The notes: generated by a model not told the origin, from the sequence alone. A stretch of 41,153 nt of DNA from Bacillota bacterium (GCA_023444055.1 JAEZRV010000037.1:1-41153), one strand, 5' to 3'. Shown: positions 24,582-34,069, numbered from the stretch's first letter. Numbers and translations: made by a program.

Positions 24582-26783
24582 TCATTTATGATTGGCTTGC
24601 TCTTTTTTCCCTCTACCAATGAATGACATTGGCAGCACAGTAGCAGTCCTGTCTCCAAGGACACTATTTATTGTTTGCAAAGCATCGTCGTTATAGTAAT
24701 AAATATCCCCCTTATGCAATACATATTTACCACTCTTGTTCTTAGTGTAATGCTCGTAATCTATTAGTAACCCTCCATTAAGCTGTATATATGTATTTCC
24801 AGAGAATGTGATTGGCTGTTTTGGGTCATAGTTATAATACGTTACAATCGGATTGTCAAGCGATTCATAGAAAACATTGTTTATATACTTAATATTGCGA
24901 TTGCCAGGATTATTGGATATTAATATCTGGGCACCTCCGTTATCCAATCCATCGTAGAAGTGCGACCAATTATTAAATCGGCCCATCCACATTACATAAT
25001 TGTTTGCAAAAGTGATATTCTCATATTGCGGTTCGTTGACATCAACCATATTCCAACCGCCAGTCATTAACCCACCATGGCAATATTCGATATAGTTGTT
25101 TTCAATAAGTTGATCCTTTTCTCCGCTCGCTTCAACTGTTACTGCGTTATCCCATACTTGATAAATATAGTTATTAATACATTTATTATTTGATCCGCCC
25201 ATAAGAACTCCATCACCTGAACGGTTAATCAGACAACCAAAATCGTTTCCGCCATAGTTATGTCCTGTATAACCCATCCACATGGTTCCTCCGATATAGC
25301 CAATCTCGCAGTTTTGTAATATTTCATTCGTATGGCCTTGGTCACCCATATATGCTCCACTTGAGCAGAATTTGAGGCACAGGTTATCAACTATGCTGTC
25401 TGAAGCAAGCGACACTAGTGCCTGACAACTTTCGTCATTAGCAAATCCAGTAATAAATTCAATTGAATTATAAACAATGCCCGGGTTCCCTGCATCACAG
25501 CGCAAGTATAATTCTCCACTCCGGCTGTAATAGTTTTCATCTGCATAGCTTATTTTGTTAAAGAAACGTAGATTGTCGATGGTTTTCACATCAAACGGCT
25601 TTGCCTTTCTTAGCGTTTCGTCAGAATTATCACCTAAAAGCGGGCTTTTGCCTAAATCCATATAACGTGTACCATTCCAGTAAGCGCAATATTTGCCTGC
25701 AACCTTAGAATTGTTGAGCACAATTCCACCGCAATCCTGCATGTCTTTATAAAACACCCAGATATTTTTTGTACCTTCAAGCAGCTTCCACTTCTCAGCA
25801 CCTGAGCCATTTTCAGGAGAGCCGAAAATACGGGGCTTGTCTCCCTCTCCGTATGCAGAATAGGTTATACCATTCTGACAAATTAGCAATTGGGAACGCC
25901 ATAAATCGCCACGCTTGAAAAACACACCATCACCGGGGTTTAGTTTCACGTTGTTCACTTTTGTAATCGTATTCCATGAAGTTTGTGGCGATAGCCCATC
26001 GTTATTATCGTTGCCAGAGTTTGAGACATAGTATTTTTTGCCAGTTACCGTTACGTTTGTGTGACTGTTTTGTATCGCCTCACGTCTACGTTCGGCTTCT
26101 GCAAGGATTTTCTTATCCGATTCAGTCAGTGCACGTTCTGGCTGTATGTAGGACCAATATAGACGTGAAGAAACTAACAGCGCTTCTGTATAGGTCAAAG
26201 GTACTGAGGGACGCATCGAGTTTTTTGCTGAATCATAATCGAACAAACGGTTTCCGGTATTGTGAGAAGACCTTGCCATACCGTAGAAATAAGCTACTGC
26301 GTAATTATCCCAATCATAAACATATTTATCGTTTACAAACCCTTTTGATACTTTTGTGAATGGCCAGTTACCAAATATTTTTGTGTCTGCAATGCAGGAA
26401 CTCCAAGGCTCGCCGATTTTAGTGTTCAGCGAACCCCACTCAGTGTTAAACTCCGTATAATTACTGCCTAGAGTATTTGCTGTATATAATACCGCAAGCA
26501 TAGCGTTGAATCGGGTAATCTTTTTGTCCGATTTACGAGCTAGCGGCAAACATGCCTTCCATTTTGCGAGTTTTGATGCATCGGCAAGTTCAACTGTGCG
26601 GTCTAGCATTTTCATAAATTGCTTGTACGTAACCGACGGGTTGTCCGAACGATAAGCACCAAATCCAAATTCAACCGCTTGAGTGAGTTCCTTATTACGA
26701 TATGTACTCACCGCATTGACGTTCGGCACAGTAGTAATTATTAATGAAAATATTAGCACTAGGATAAAATTGCGTTTTCCCAT
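24582..26783 (-). CDS. Secreted right-handed beta-helix protein
   Basis: 733 residues. A signal peptide (about 1-24: basic MGKRN, hydrophobic ILVLIFSLIITT, cleavage near NVNA) sends it out of the cell. Residues 25-245 are helical, with no family I recognise. From about 250 (KYYVSNSGNDNNDGLSPQTSW) comes the start typical of parallel beta-helix proteins, followed by many NNYI / NNVF-type coils (about 450-690), as in pectate-lyase-like and alginate-lyase-like folds. Substrate unknown; plant or microbial polysaccharide is a guess. The gene is visibly less AT-rich than its neighbours and stands alone beside a mobile element, which suggests transfer. Confidence 0.75.
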   Translation of the reverse strand: MGKRNFILVLIFSLIITTVPNVNAVSTYRNKELTQAVEFGFGAYRSDNPSVTYKQFMKMLDRTVELADASKLAKWKACLPLARKSDKKITRFNAMLAVLYTANTLGSNYTEFNTEWGSLNTKIGEPWSSCIADTKIFGNWPFTKVSKGFVNDKYVYDWDNYAVAYFYGMARSSHNTGNRLFDYDSAKNSMRPSVPLTYTEALLVSSRLYWSYIQPERALTESDKKILAEAERRREAIQNSHTNVTVTGKKYYVSNSGNDNNDGLSPQTSWNTITKVNNVKLNPGDGVFFKRGDLWRSQLLICQNGITYSAYGEGDKPRIFGSPENGSGAEKWKLLEGTKNIWVFYKDMQDCGGIVLNNSKVAGKYCAYWNGTRYMDLGKSPLLGDNSDETLRKAKPFDVKTIDNLRFFNKISYADENYYSRSGELYLRCDAGNPGIVYNSIEFITGFANDESCQALVSLASDSIVDNLCLKFCSSGAYMGDQGHTNEILQNCEIGYIGGTMWMGYTGHNYGGNDFGCLINRSGDGVLMGGSNNKCINNYIYQVWDNAVTVEASGEKDQLIENNYIEYCHGGLMTGGWNMVDVNEPQYENITFANNYVMWMGRFNNWSHFYDGLDNGGAQILISNNPGNRNIKYINNVFYESLDNPIVTYYNYDPKQPITFSGNTYIQLNGGLLIDYEHYTKNKSGKYVLHKGDIYYYNDDALQTINSVLGDRTATVLPMSFIGRGKKEQANHK

Positions 26784-27089
26784 TTGTATTCCTCCGATTG
26801 ATTTTAGCTAACTATTCAATGTCTTTATTATTTATCAAAACTTAATTTATCACTCAGTACGTGATATTTTAAAAATGGTATATAAAATACATATATTCTT
26901 AATATATCGACTATCTGGTTAAATTTCAACAACTAAAATGTTATTATGAGCAGTAGTTTTAAGTGTTTATCCGAAAAACATTTCCAATTACTATTTTATT
27001 TGTTTGGATTAGTGCCGTCAACGTATTTAAAAGCGTTATTCTCATAAAATTACCTAAAGCAGTTTTTAAATTAATTTAACTTAAACCAA

Positions 27090-27140
27090 AATTGACTTTA
27101 ACGCATAATTTTATCAAATAATTATACATTAAAGTCAATT
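27090..27140. repeat. Small palindrome TAAAGTCAATT (copy 1)
   Basis: AATTGACTTTA (27090-27100) and TAAAGTCAATT (27130-27140) are perfect inverted copies around a 29-base AT-rich loop. The same arms occur at 36045-36099 and, degenerate, near 32370. The rest of the 26784-27195 gap is AT-rich with no other feature seen. Confidence 0.5.
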
Positions 27141-27195
27141 CAGCTTATTTACTTATAAGCATTTATTCGGCATTTGCCTTCCAAACCTACCAGAA

Positions 27196-27579
27196 TCATT
27201 CTTCTACTTTTTCCTCAATATCTTTTTCTTCTTTTTTCTCAGTTACTTTTTCAATAATTCCTGGTACCATGTCAATAAGCTTGTCAAGTCCTCCACTTTT
27301 CTTTATTGGAAGCAATTCAACCTTTTCACCTTTAATGACTAATACTGCTGTTGGGGATATCTTTGCACCAGTACCACTGCCACCACCGTCTCCGCCATTG
27401 CCTTGTGAATCAGTACCGCTTCCACCACCAACTCCTACTCCAAAGCAAAGGCTAATGAAAGGTACAATTGTTGTATCACCAATTTGCATTGGTTCACCTA
27501 CTACAGTTTTTGTCTTTAAGAAATTTTCCAGTTTCTCAAAAATCGCGTTCATGCTTTCGTTGCAATTGAAATTCGCCAT
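27196..27579 (-). CDS. gerW: Spore germination/sporulation protein GerW (YtfJ)
   Basis: 127 residues. The family pattern is clear: an N-terminal helix, VGEPMQIGDTTIVPFISLCFGVGVGGGSG, a glycine-rich loop (GNGGDGGGSGTGAKISPTAVLVI), then a strand VELLPI and a C-terminal helix with a lysine/glutamate-rich tail. In Bacillus the homologue is a forespore protein affecting germination. It overlaps the 3' end of the DUF2953 gene by 31 bases and has AAGGAG nine bases before its ATG. It marks the host as an endospore former. Confidence 0.92.
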   Translation of the reverse strand: MANFNCNESMNAIFEKLENFLKTKTVVGEPMQIGDTTIVPFISLCFGVGVGGGSGTDSQGNGGDGGGSGTGAKISPTAVLVIKGEKVELLPIKKSGGLDKLIDMVPGIIEKVTEKKEEKDIEEKVEE

Positions 27580-28268
27580 GTCTTTAATCTCCTTTTTATT
27601 TTTAATTTACTATTTTTAAGTAATATACTCCTAAAAGGTTTTGTAAGCACAAATCCTATCGCAACTAGTAATAGATAGCCTATGCGAATACTTCCACCAA
27701 TTATAAAGTTTCCTTCCAGTCCCTCTTCTTCAAATGTGGGCTGTAGGTTAATATTATTTTTATTTAAAATTGCAAATCCAGCACCTATTATTCCATACAG
27801 CAAACCAGTATACATAGGGTCATCAAATCCCACTTTAGCTTGTAATTGAAATTGTCTGGGCTTGCAATGATTTAGCACCTTTAAAATACACTCTAATCCT
27901 TTTTTTAAAACTTCTTTAGTAAAATAGCTGTATGCAGGCTTCTCATTTTTTTCTTTATCTTTGTTTTTACTCTCGTTATCCTTCTTATCCTTAGCATCAG
28001 GCTTCTTACTACTATCCAGCTTTATTTTGAAACACAATATGTTAACCCTTGTAATAAATCCATTTTCTGTACTATAATTAAATTTCATTTTAGCACCGCC
28101 GAACAACCATGAAGCTGTGCCTTCAATAATCGTATTCTCAAATCTTTCTCCAGTAAAATAGTATTTAAATGGAATAATCAGCACAGCTGAAAGTACTATA
28201 AAAAGAATTATTAACAGCGTAAACAATATATATAAAAATATCTTTCCTATTATATAAAAAACCAGCAT
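27549..28268 (-). CDS. DUF2953 membrane protein
   Basis: 239 residues. One strong N-terminal membrane helix (about 5-33), then GTASWLFGGAKMKFNYSTENGF, a lysine/aspartate-rich linker (KKPDAKDKKDNESKNKDKEK, about 90-110), a helical segment, and FDDPMYTGLLYGIIGAGFAILN with a second possible membrane-associated stretch near the end (GYLLLVAIGFVLTKPF). This is the DUF2953 pattern, a family usually next to ytfJ/gerW in Firmicutes. Function not known. GGAGG is five bases before the ATG. Confidence 0.8.
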   Translation of the reverse strand: MLVFYIIGKIFLYILFTLLIILFIVLSAVLIIPFKYYFTGERFENTIIEGTASWLFGGAKMKFNYSTENGFITRVNILCFKIKLDSSKKPDAKDKKDNESKNKDKEKNEKPAYSYFTKEVLKKGLECILKVLNHCKPRQFQLQAKVGFDDPMYTGLLYGIIGAGFAILNKNNINLQPTFEEEGLEGNFIIGGSIRIGYLLLVAIGFVLTKPFRSILLKNSKLKIKRRLKTWRISIATKA

Positions 28269-28328
28269 TGTTGCCTCCAGATAATAATTAATTTTACTAA
28301 TTTAATACTTTTTTTGTAAAAGCTAAAA

Positions 28329-28745
28329 TTATTTAGCTACCAACATCTTTCCTACCCCTTTTTTCAAGCCTTTAGCCAATCCTTTTGAAGCCTTTTTAAG
28401 CACTCTTGGGGTTTGTTTTGCACCTGGTATATACTCCAAGAACTTACCAGACATTTTTAAATTATTAACCTGCATATTGACAACTTTCTTGACACCAATT
28501 TTTGTTTCTTCATTTAAGAAATTGTCAATTAAATTTGTTCCAAGCGTATTCAATTCCTCAGGATATTCAATCTCATAATTACTTTTGTTGTTTAAATCCC
28601 AAAACATAAGTTTTAGCTCAGTTAATTCTCTTCTACATTCTTTACATATATTTAAATGACTTTCAACAAATATTTTTTCTAGTGGATCAATTGTTTCTTC
28701 TAAATAATCCTGCAGTAATGTTGCATCTATATTGTCGCAGCTCAT
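28329..28745 (-). CDS. Zinc-finger (ZAS) anti-sigma factor, soluble
   Basis: 138 residues. The N-terminus has the zf-HC2/ZAS motif HLNICKEC (His30, Cys34, Cys37), which binds zinc and holds ECF sigma factors. After a helical middle the C-terminus is very basic (KKASKGLAKGLKKGVGKML). Unlike most ECF anti-sigma factors it has no transmembrane helix, so it should work in the cytoplasm. Its Shine-Dalgarno lies inside the end of the sigma gene, four bases upstream, so the two are translated together. Confidence 0.85.
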   Translation of the reverse strand: MSCDNIDATLLQDYLEETIDPLEKIFVESHLNICKECRRELTELKLMFWDLNNKSNYEIEYPEELNTLGTNLIDNFLNEETKIGVKKVVNMQVNNLKMSGKFLEYIPGAKQTPRVLKKASKGLAKGLKKGVGKMLVAK

Positions 28746-28749
28746 TTTC

Positions 28750-29325
28750 TCATACCTCCCAAATACCTTGCAAAACTAAATCCTGCTTAATCGATTTTCT
28801 GCCTTTATGTATTAATGTTTTTACTGTACCCGGAGGCAATTTCATCGTACTTGCTATGTCTTCATACTTCATTTGCTTCATGTGCCTTAATAAAATAGCC
28901 ATTCTTTCTCTATCAGGAAGTTTTTGTATAGACTCCTCAAGTGCTTTTTTTGTATCTTTACACACTACCGTATTTTCTATTGTTTCATTTGAACTGATTA
29001 TATTTTGCAGTTCATCACCACTGTCTGTAGTTTCATTAAGAGATATTTTTTCCTTCCTGCCTCTCAAGAAGTTCAAGCATTTATTTACTGTAATTTTTTT
29101 AATCCATGGCAGTAATGAATATTCCTCTTTAAAGGTATTCATTGCTTTAAAAATTGAAATAAATACTTCCTGCATTATATCCAACGCATCTTCTTTATTT
29201 CCGGCATAGTGGAATGCTATTGTATATACATATTTTTTATACCTATCGTATATAAGTTCCAGGCCTTTTCTATTATTCTTTTTATATTCTCTTAATATCA
29301 TTAAATCTGAAACTTCCAAATACAC
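28750..29325 (-). CDS. ECF-type RNA polymerase sigma factor
   Basis: About 191 residues. Sigma region 2 (ELIYDRYKKYVYTIAFHYAGNKEDALDIMQEVFISIFKAM) is near residues 20-60 and region 4 (LPDRERMAILLRHMKQMKYEDIASTMKLPPGTVKTLIHKG) near 135-180. An acidic, serine-rich linker separates them. I chose GTG at 29325, five bases after AGGGG; the frame is open to 29379 without a ribosome site. The downstream zinc anti-sigma is its likely regulator. The target regulon is unknown; neighbouring DUF2953 and gerW may belong to it. Confidence 0.92.
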   Translation of the reverse strand: MYLEVSDLMILREYKKNNRKGLELIYDRYKKYVYTIAFHYAGNKEDALDIMQEVFISIFKAMNTFKEEYSLLPWIKKITVNKCLNFLRGRKEKISLNETTDSGDELQNIISSNETIENTVVCKDTKKALEESIQKLPDRERMAILLRHMKQMKYEDIASTMKLPPGTVKTLIHKGRKSIKQDLVLQGIWEV

Positions 29326-29512
29326 TAACACCCCTTTTGTTGCAATAAAGTACATATATCCAACCCAACAAGTTATCAATTATAAAGCATTATTAAGTTA
29401 TCACCAATATCTCACTTTGTTGTAGATACTTATTTATTGCAGTCAACAGTTATATATTTTTGGAGGTGATAGCTCCTCATTTCGTTGTATATACATATAT
29501 ACACAGTAAAAC

Positions 29513-29556
29513 AAAAAAAGTTTTAGAAAAAATATAATTTCTCTAAAACTTTTTTA
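29513..29556. terminator. Bidirectional terminator after pcrA
   Basis: AAAAAGTTTTAGA and TCTAAAACTTTTT are inverted copies with an A/T-rich loop, giving T-runs in both directions. It lies about 90 bases beyond the pcrA stop. Confidence 0.75.
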
Positions 29557-29646
29557 CTCTTAAATCAATTCAAACTCAAAAGCCTGCTCAGAAGTTCAAC
29601 ATATCGGCTTTCAGTGATTTATCAATAAATTTACATGTCAAAGTCT

Positions 29647-32145
29647 CTATTCCAACACCTTCAAATTTGCCATCGAAGCCATAAGCCTCTTCATGCCAGC
29701 TCCCTCAAACTGTATTTCAAGCATTTCATCACCATTATCTGGAGTAACCTTCGATATAGTTCCTCTTCCGAACTTCTTATGTTCTACTTTATTTCCAACA
29801 CTAAAACCTGATGTAGCTGCTATACTTTTTGAAGCAGCACTTTTTAATGGATTTCCTAAACCAACTGTTGAACTTGGAGACATATTGGTACCTCCAAACC
29901 CACGAGATACTAGATTAGAATTAAGCAAGTCCTTTAGCGAACCTCCAGCTACGGTTTTATTTGTACCTGATGTTTGAGATGTACTTCCGCTAGTGCCCAT
30001 AGGCTTTGTTGCACTGGTAGTTCCTGCATTACTAGAAGTTCCAGTAAAACTAGAAGTTCCTGCATAACTTGGAGTTCTATTGTTGCTCAAATTTTGTGCA
30101 TTACCAGGAGTCGCCATAAAACTCGAGGCTCCAGTATAGCTTGAAGTTCCATTCTTACTCCAAGTTGTTGTCTTACCCCAAGATGTATTTTCCTTTTCAA
30201 AGGAACTTCTTGATGGTTTAAATGGGTATTCAACCAAATGTTCCGGTATTTCTGATAAAAATCTAGAAGGCTTATTATAGCTTGAGTTTCCGAAAAGAGT
30301 TCTAAACCTCGCATTTGATAAATATAATTTTTCTCTAGCACGTGTTATACCTACATAACAGAGTCTACGTTCTTCCTCTAATTGTTCTAGCCCCTCCGTT
30401 ATCGCCCTATAGCCTGGAAAAACTCCTTCTTCTAATCCAGGAATAAATACAACTGGGAATTCAAGACCCTTTGCGCTATGCATTGTCATTAAAACAATAT
30501 AATCCTGCTCTTCCTCAAGATTGTCTAAGTCTGAAACTAACGATATATTAGCTAAAAACTCCTCAAGACTGTTTAATTCATTTTGCTTTTCAAATTCTAA
30601 AGCAACTGATTTCAACTCTTTTATATTTTCTACTCTTGATTGTGCTTCAACAGTGTTTTCAACCTCATATTCTTTCAAAACACCTGTATCATTTATTACC
30701 ATATCAAGCAGCTCAGAAATACTCATAGTTTCCTTCATCGTCCTGAGTCTCAATATCATTTTTGCAAAAGAATCCAGCTTTTGTGCTGCTCTACCTAAAG
30801 CCGGATATTCTTGTGCATCAGATATTATAGTGAATATAGATAATCCATTCTCAATGGCTATATTCTCAGCATGTTCAACTGTAGTATCTCCGATGCCTCG
30901 TTTTGGAACATTTATAATCCTTTTTAAGCTGACATTATCAGCAGGATTTTGTATTAATCTCAGATATGCAATGATATCCTTAATTTCTTTTCTGTCATAG
31001 AATTTCTGCCCTCCAACTATCTTGTATGGTAAACCTTCACGCATAAGCATTTCTTCTAGTACGCGGGATTGAGCATTTATTCTGTATAAGATAGAGAAAT
31101 CCTTATACTTTCTGTCTTCGCTATTTATTAATCTTTGAATCTCTCTTGCTGCGTACAAAGCCTCTTCATGCTCATTGTCATTTTCACATACAACAATCTT
31201 GCTACCACCTTTATTTTCTGTCCACAGACTTTTGTTCTTTCTGCCTGTATTGTTACTGATAACAAAGTTTGCAGCATCAAGTATATTTTGGGTAGAACGA
31301 TAATTCTGCTCTAATTTTATGGTCTTGCATTTCTTAAAGTCCTTCTCAAAATCCAGAATATTACGAATGTTTGCGCCTCTCCATCCATAAATTGACTGGT
31401 CATCATCACCTACAACGCAAAGGTTTTGGTGAGCTTCAGACAATAAGCGTACTAGCGTGTACTGAGCTGTATTCGTATCCTGATATTCATCTACTAAAAC
31501 ATATCTGAATCTCCTCTGATAGTATTCTAATACCTCTGTGCATTGTTTAAATAGCTTTATTGTATTCATAATAATATCATCGAAATCAAGTGCATTATTA
31601 CTTTTAAGCTTTTTCTCATAGAGTTTATATACTTTGGCTATTTTCCCCATTCTAAAGTCAGAAGCATAAAGCTTTTCAAAGTGCTCAGCATCAATTAGCT
31701 CGTCCTTCTGCTTCCCTATAGTTTCAAGCATTGATTTAGGAGGAAAATTCTTGTCATTTAAGTTTAGCTCTTTCAGACATTCCTTAATTACAACCTGCTG
31801 ATCTGAAGTGTCATAAATAACAAAACTTCTGTCATATCCGAGTCTTTCGATATCTCTTCTTAATATTCTTATGCAAATAGAGTGAAATGTACCTACCCAC
31901 ATGTCATTACTCAAATCACCAATAAGAGAATCTATTCTTTCTCTCATTTCCCTAGCCGCCTTGTTGGTAAATGTGATAGCCAGTATGCTTGATGGATATA
32001 TTCCCTGTTCCTTTATTAAATATGCAATTCGATGTGTAAGAACTCTGGTTTTACCAGAACCTGCACCTGCCAATATTAAGAGTGGCCCTTCATTGTGAAG
32101 TACAGCTTCCTTTTGTTCTTTATTTAACCCATTTAACAATTCCAT
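29647..32145 (-). CDS. pcrA: ATP-dependent DNA helicase PcrA (UvrD family)
   Basis: 832 residues, superfamily 1A. It unwinds DNA 3' to 5' in repair and clears RecA filaments. Motifs: I AGAGSGKTRVL (about 27-37), II VDEYQDTN (about 219-226), GDDDQSIYGWRGA, and VI VGITRAREKLYLSNAR (about 600-615). The C-terminal ~50 residues (VGNKVEHKKFGRGTISKV) form the PcrA tudor-like domain that contacts RNA polymerase. Between about 650 and 765 is a Ser/Thr/Gly-rich linker with repeats such as YTGASSF, YAGTSSF and FTGTSS, longer than usual. GGAGG precedes the ATG. Confidence 0.97.
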   Translation of the reverse strand: MELLNGLNKEQKEAVLHNEGPLLILAGAGSGKTRVLTHRIAYLIKEQGIYPSSILAITFTNKAAREMRERIDSLIGDLSNDMWVGTFHSICIRILRRDIERLGYDRSFVIYDTSDQQVVIKECLKELNLNDKNFPPKSMLETIGKQKDELIDAEHFEKLYASDFRMGKIAKVYKLYEKKLKSNNALDFDDIIMNTIKLFKQCTEVLEYYQRRFRYVLVDEYQDTNTAQYTLVRLLSEAHQNLCVVGDDDQSIYGWRGANIRNILDFEKDFKKCKTIKLEQNYRSTQNILDAANFVISNNTGRKNKSLWTENKGGSKIVVCENDNEHEEALYAAREIQRLINSEDRKYKDFSILYRINAQSRVLEEMLMREGLPYKIVGGQKFYDRKEIKDIIAYLRLIQNPADNVSLKRIINVPKRGIGDTTVEHAENIAIENGLSIFTIISDAQEYPALGRAAQKLDSFAKMILRLRTMKETMSISELLDMVINDTGVLKEYEVENTVEAQSRVENIKELKSVALEFEKQNELNSLEEFLANISLVSDLDNLEEEQDYIVLMTMHSAKGLEFPVVFIPGLEEGVFPGYRAITEGLEQLEEERRLCYVGITRAREKLYLSNARFRTLFGNSSYNKPSRFLSEIPEHLVEYPFKPSRSSFEKENTSWGKTTTWSKNGTSSYTGASSFMATPGNAQNLSNNRTPSYAGTSSFTGTSSNAGTTSATKPMGTSGSTSQTSGTNKTVAGGSLKDLLNSNLVSRGFGGTNMSPSSTVGLGNPLKSAASKSIAATSGFSVGNKVEHKKFGRGTISKVTPDNGDEMLEIQFEGAGMKRLMASMANLKVLE

Positions 32146-32369
32146 TTACTCCTCCAAAATACATTTATATTGAATATTTCCTTTATTTTAGACCCATTTG
32201 GCGTTAACATGCTTTTCTATTGTTCCATTTTTTTATAGCACTTAATTTTTGGCGTTAATATAACATTCTTTTTTCGTGTTATAACCCTAAAGCAGGCTCA
32301 AAATATACTCAAAAATGATACATTATTTCTAACCAAATAATATTTTTCAATGAATTATTATAACATAGA

Positions 32370-32414
32370 TGCAAGTCAATTACTATTGGCTAAACCTTGT
32401 AGTTTTACTTTAGC
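32370..32414. repeat. Degenerate copy of the GTCAATTAC palindrome
   Basis: CAAGTCAATTACTAT at 32372-32386 and CCTTGTAGTTTTACTTTAG at 32395-32413 align with the element at 36045-36099, but with a shorter loop and mismatched arms. The left part of the 32146-32598 gap (32146-32369) shows only a TTTGGCGTTAA direct repeat. Confidence 0.4.
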
Positions 32415-32466
32415 ATGTACTCAAATGAGGCGTGAGAGTTAGATTCCATCCTTCTAATTTCCTATA

Positions 32467-32572
32467 TTATAACGCCTAGATTCAATAAGGCGGGAGATAT
32501 TCTCACTGCCTGAAAACCAAAGCGGTATCCGCCACTTATAGAAGTGGGAGACATTTTGTTGCCTCGTTATAA
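32467..32572. mobile_element. IS200/IS605-like element, copy 2, internally deleted
   Basis: Same ends (TTATAACGCCTAGATTCAA and GCCTCGTTATAA) and right-half hairpins as copies 1 and 3. About 50 bp carrying the left hairpin and GGCGTTTCAACG is missing, which shortens it to 106 bp. The CCACTT-ATAG-AAGTGG stem is intact. Confidence 0.6.
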
Positions 32573-32598
32573 AAGAGATGCTGGTTATTCAGTCGCCT

Positions 32599-33096
32599 TC
32601 ATCTCTCAATGCTTTTAATAATAGCCTCTATTGTTTCATCTGTTGTGTTTTCAGAGCTATCAATAATAATATCTGCATATTTCTCATATAGTGGCTTTCT
32701 CTTCTTATACATTTCTTCCAAAGTCTGTCCTGGACTTAGTACTACACCTCTGGTTTTAATATTTTTTAATCTTTTGTTTACAGTCTTCATATTTATATTT
32801 AGATAAATCACCATTCCATTGTCTTTTAATTGTTCCATTGCCTTCTCGCTGTATACTGCACTTCCTCCTGTGGCAATTACGGTATTTTCACAATTAAGGG
32901 AAAGAATTATACTTTCTTCTATTTCTAAGAATTTATCTATACCATCTGTGTTTATTATCTCCTGTAGCTTCCTATTTTGCTGTGTCTGAAGAATAACGTC
33001 CGTATCTACAAAGGACATTCCTAGATGTTTTGCTATTATTACTCCTACCGTGCTTTTCCCTGAACTTGGCATACCTATAAGGATTAAATTTTTCAA
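32599..33096 (-). CDS. aroK: Shikimate kinase
   Basis: About 165 residues, P-loop kinase of the chorismate pathway; phosphorylates shikimate at the 3-position using ATP. Walker A is GMPSSGKSTVG (residues 8-18), followed by DTD in FVDTDVIL and the GG motif ATGGSAV. An adenine-side arginine lies near RGVVLSPG. A GTG at 33105 overlaps the Shine-Dalgarno; TTG at 33096 lies eight bases after GAGAGG, giving the family-typical start KNLILIG, so I chose it. Stands between hpf and pcrA. Confidence 0.93.
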   Translation of the reverse strand: MKNLILIGMPSSGKSTVGVIIAKHLGMSFVDTDVILQTQQNRKLQEIINTDGIDKFLEIEESIILSLNCENTVIATGGSAVYSEKAMEQLKDNGMVIYLNINMKTVNKRLKNIKTRGVVLSPGQTLEEMYKKRKPLYEKYADIIIDSSENTTDETIEAIIKSIER

Positions 33097-33296
33097 AATA
33101 TACACCTCTCAATTGGCTGTAACTTGCGTTCCTATGCTACCTTCCCGTTTACCTACATTTCTAATACAGCATAATCTTGTTTAGTGTTCACAAAACTCTT
33201 TCAGATGTAGCTAACGTTATTGTCCATATCAAACAAATAAAAAGTGTCCGGCATCAAATCAATTTTCCACCTGTTGTATGTACTGCATAAGTAGTA

Positions 33297-33337
33297 TAAA
33301 AGGGTATCTTAGTAAAAATATTCTACCAAGATACCCT
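33297..33337 (-). terminator. Terminator after hpf
   Basis: AGGGTATCTT and AAGATACCCT pair, with an inner GTA / TAC pair; a short T-run follows on the minus strand. It is about 55 bases beyond the hpf stop. Confidence 0.75.
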
Positions 33338-33393
33338 CATTAATAACTAGCTCTGCACTGTACTCTATATTTAAACCATGTTTACAATTCTAT

Positions 33394-33924
33394 TTAAAAT
33401 TCTGGCTCAATCAAACCATAATTGCCATCTTTTCTTTTATATACTACATTATTTCTCTTGGTATCTGCATTAAAGAACATAAAGAATTGATGACCTAACA
33501 TATTCATCTGAAGAATTGCTTCTTCTATGTCCATTGGCTTTATAGCAAATCTCTTTGATCTAACCACTTTGAACTCTTTCTCTTCAGGAACTTCTTCTGT
33601 AAAATTAAAGCTCTCAACTCTGAAATCATTGTCATAAAGTCTTTTTTCAAGTCTTGTTCTATTTTTTCTAATTTGTCTTTCCATTAAATCAATAGCTTTA
33701 TCAATTGAAACGTACATGTCTTCATTTGATTCTTCTGCTCTAAGAACCATACCATTAAAAGATATAGTTACTTCAGCTGTCTGTCTAAGCTTTTGGACAC
33801 TCAATGTTACGTGTGCCTCAGATTCTTTATCAAAAAATTTATCTAACTTCGTAATCTTTTTTGTTACTCTTTCTTTAAGACCTTCAGTAATTTCAATATT
33901 TTTTCCATTAATTATAGTCTTCAT
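33394..33924 (-). CDS. hpf: Ribosome hibernation-promoting factor, long form
   Basis: 176 residues. The N-terminal domain (about 1-100, INGKNIEITEGLKERVTKKITKLDKFF) binds the 30S decoding region. The C-terminal domain (about 120-176, FAIKPMDIEEAILQMNMLGHQFFMFFNADT and GNYGLIEP) pairs with another copy to form 100S ribosome dimers. I use the ATG at 33924, nine bases after GAGAGGGG; the frame upstream to 33975 is unsupported. Commonly induced in stationary phase. Confidence 0.96.
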   Translation of the reverse strand: MKTIINGKNIEITEGLKERVTKKITKLDKFFDKESEAHVTLSVQKLRQTAEVTISFNGMVLRAEESNEDMYVSIDKAIDLMERQIRKNRTRLEKRLYDNDFRVESFNFTEEVPEEKEFKVVRSKRFAIKPMDIEEAILQMNMLGHQFFMFFNADTKRNNVVYKRKDGNYGLIEPEF

Positions 33925-34069
33925 AAATAACAGCCCCTCTCCAAATTTTTGTGTAATCAATAGTTCAGAATTCAAATATTGGTTCTTGTTATGAGTCTAT
34001 ACTTCTACATAGCTTTAAAAAATTCCTTCTATAATGTTATCTATTTTTTCTATTTCTTTTTTGCTTAAC

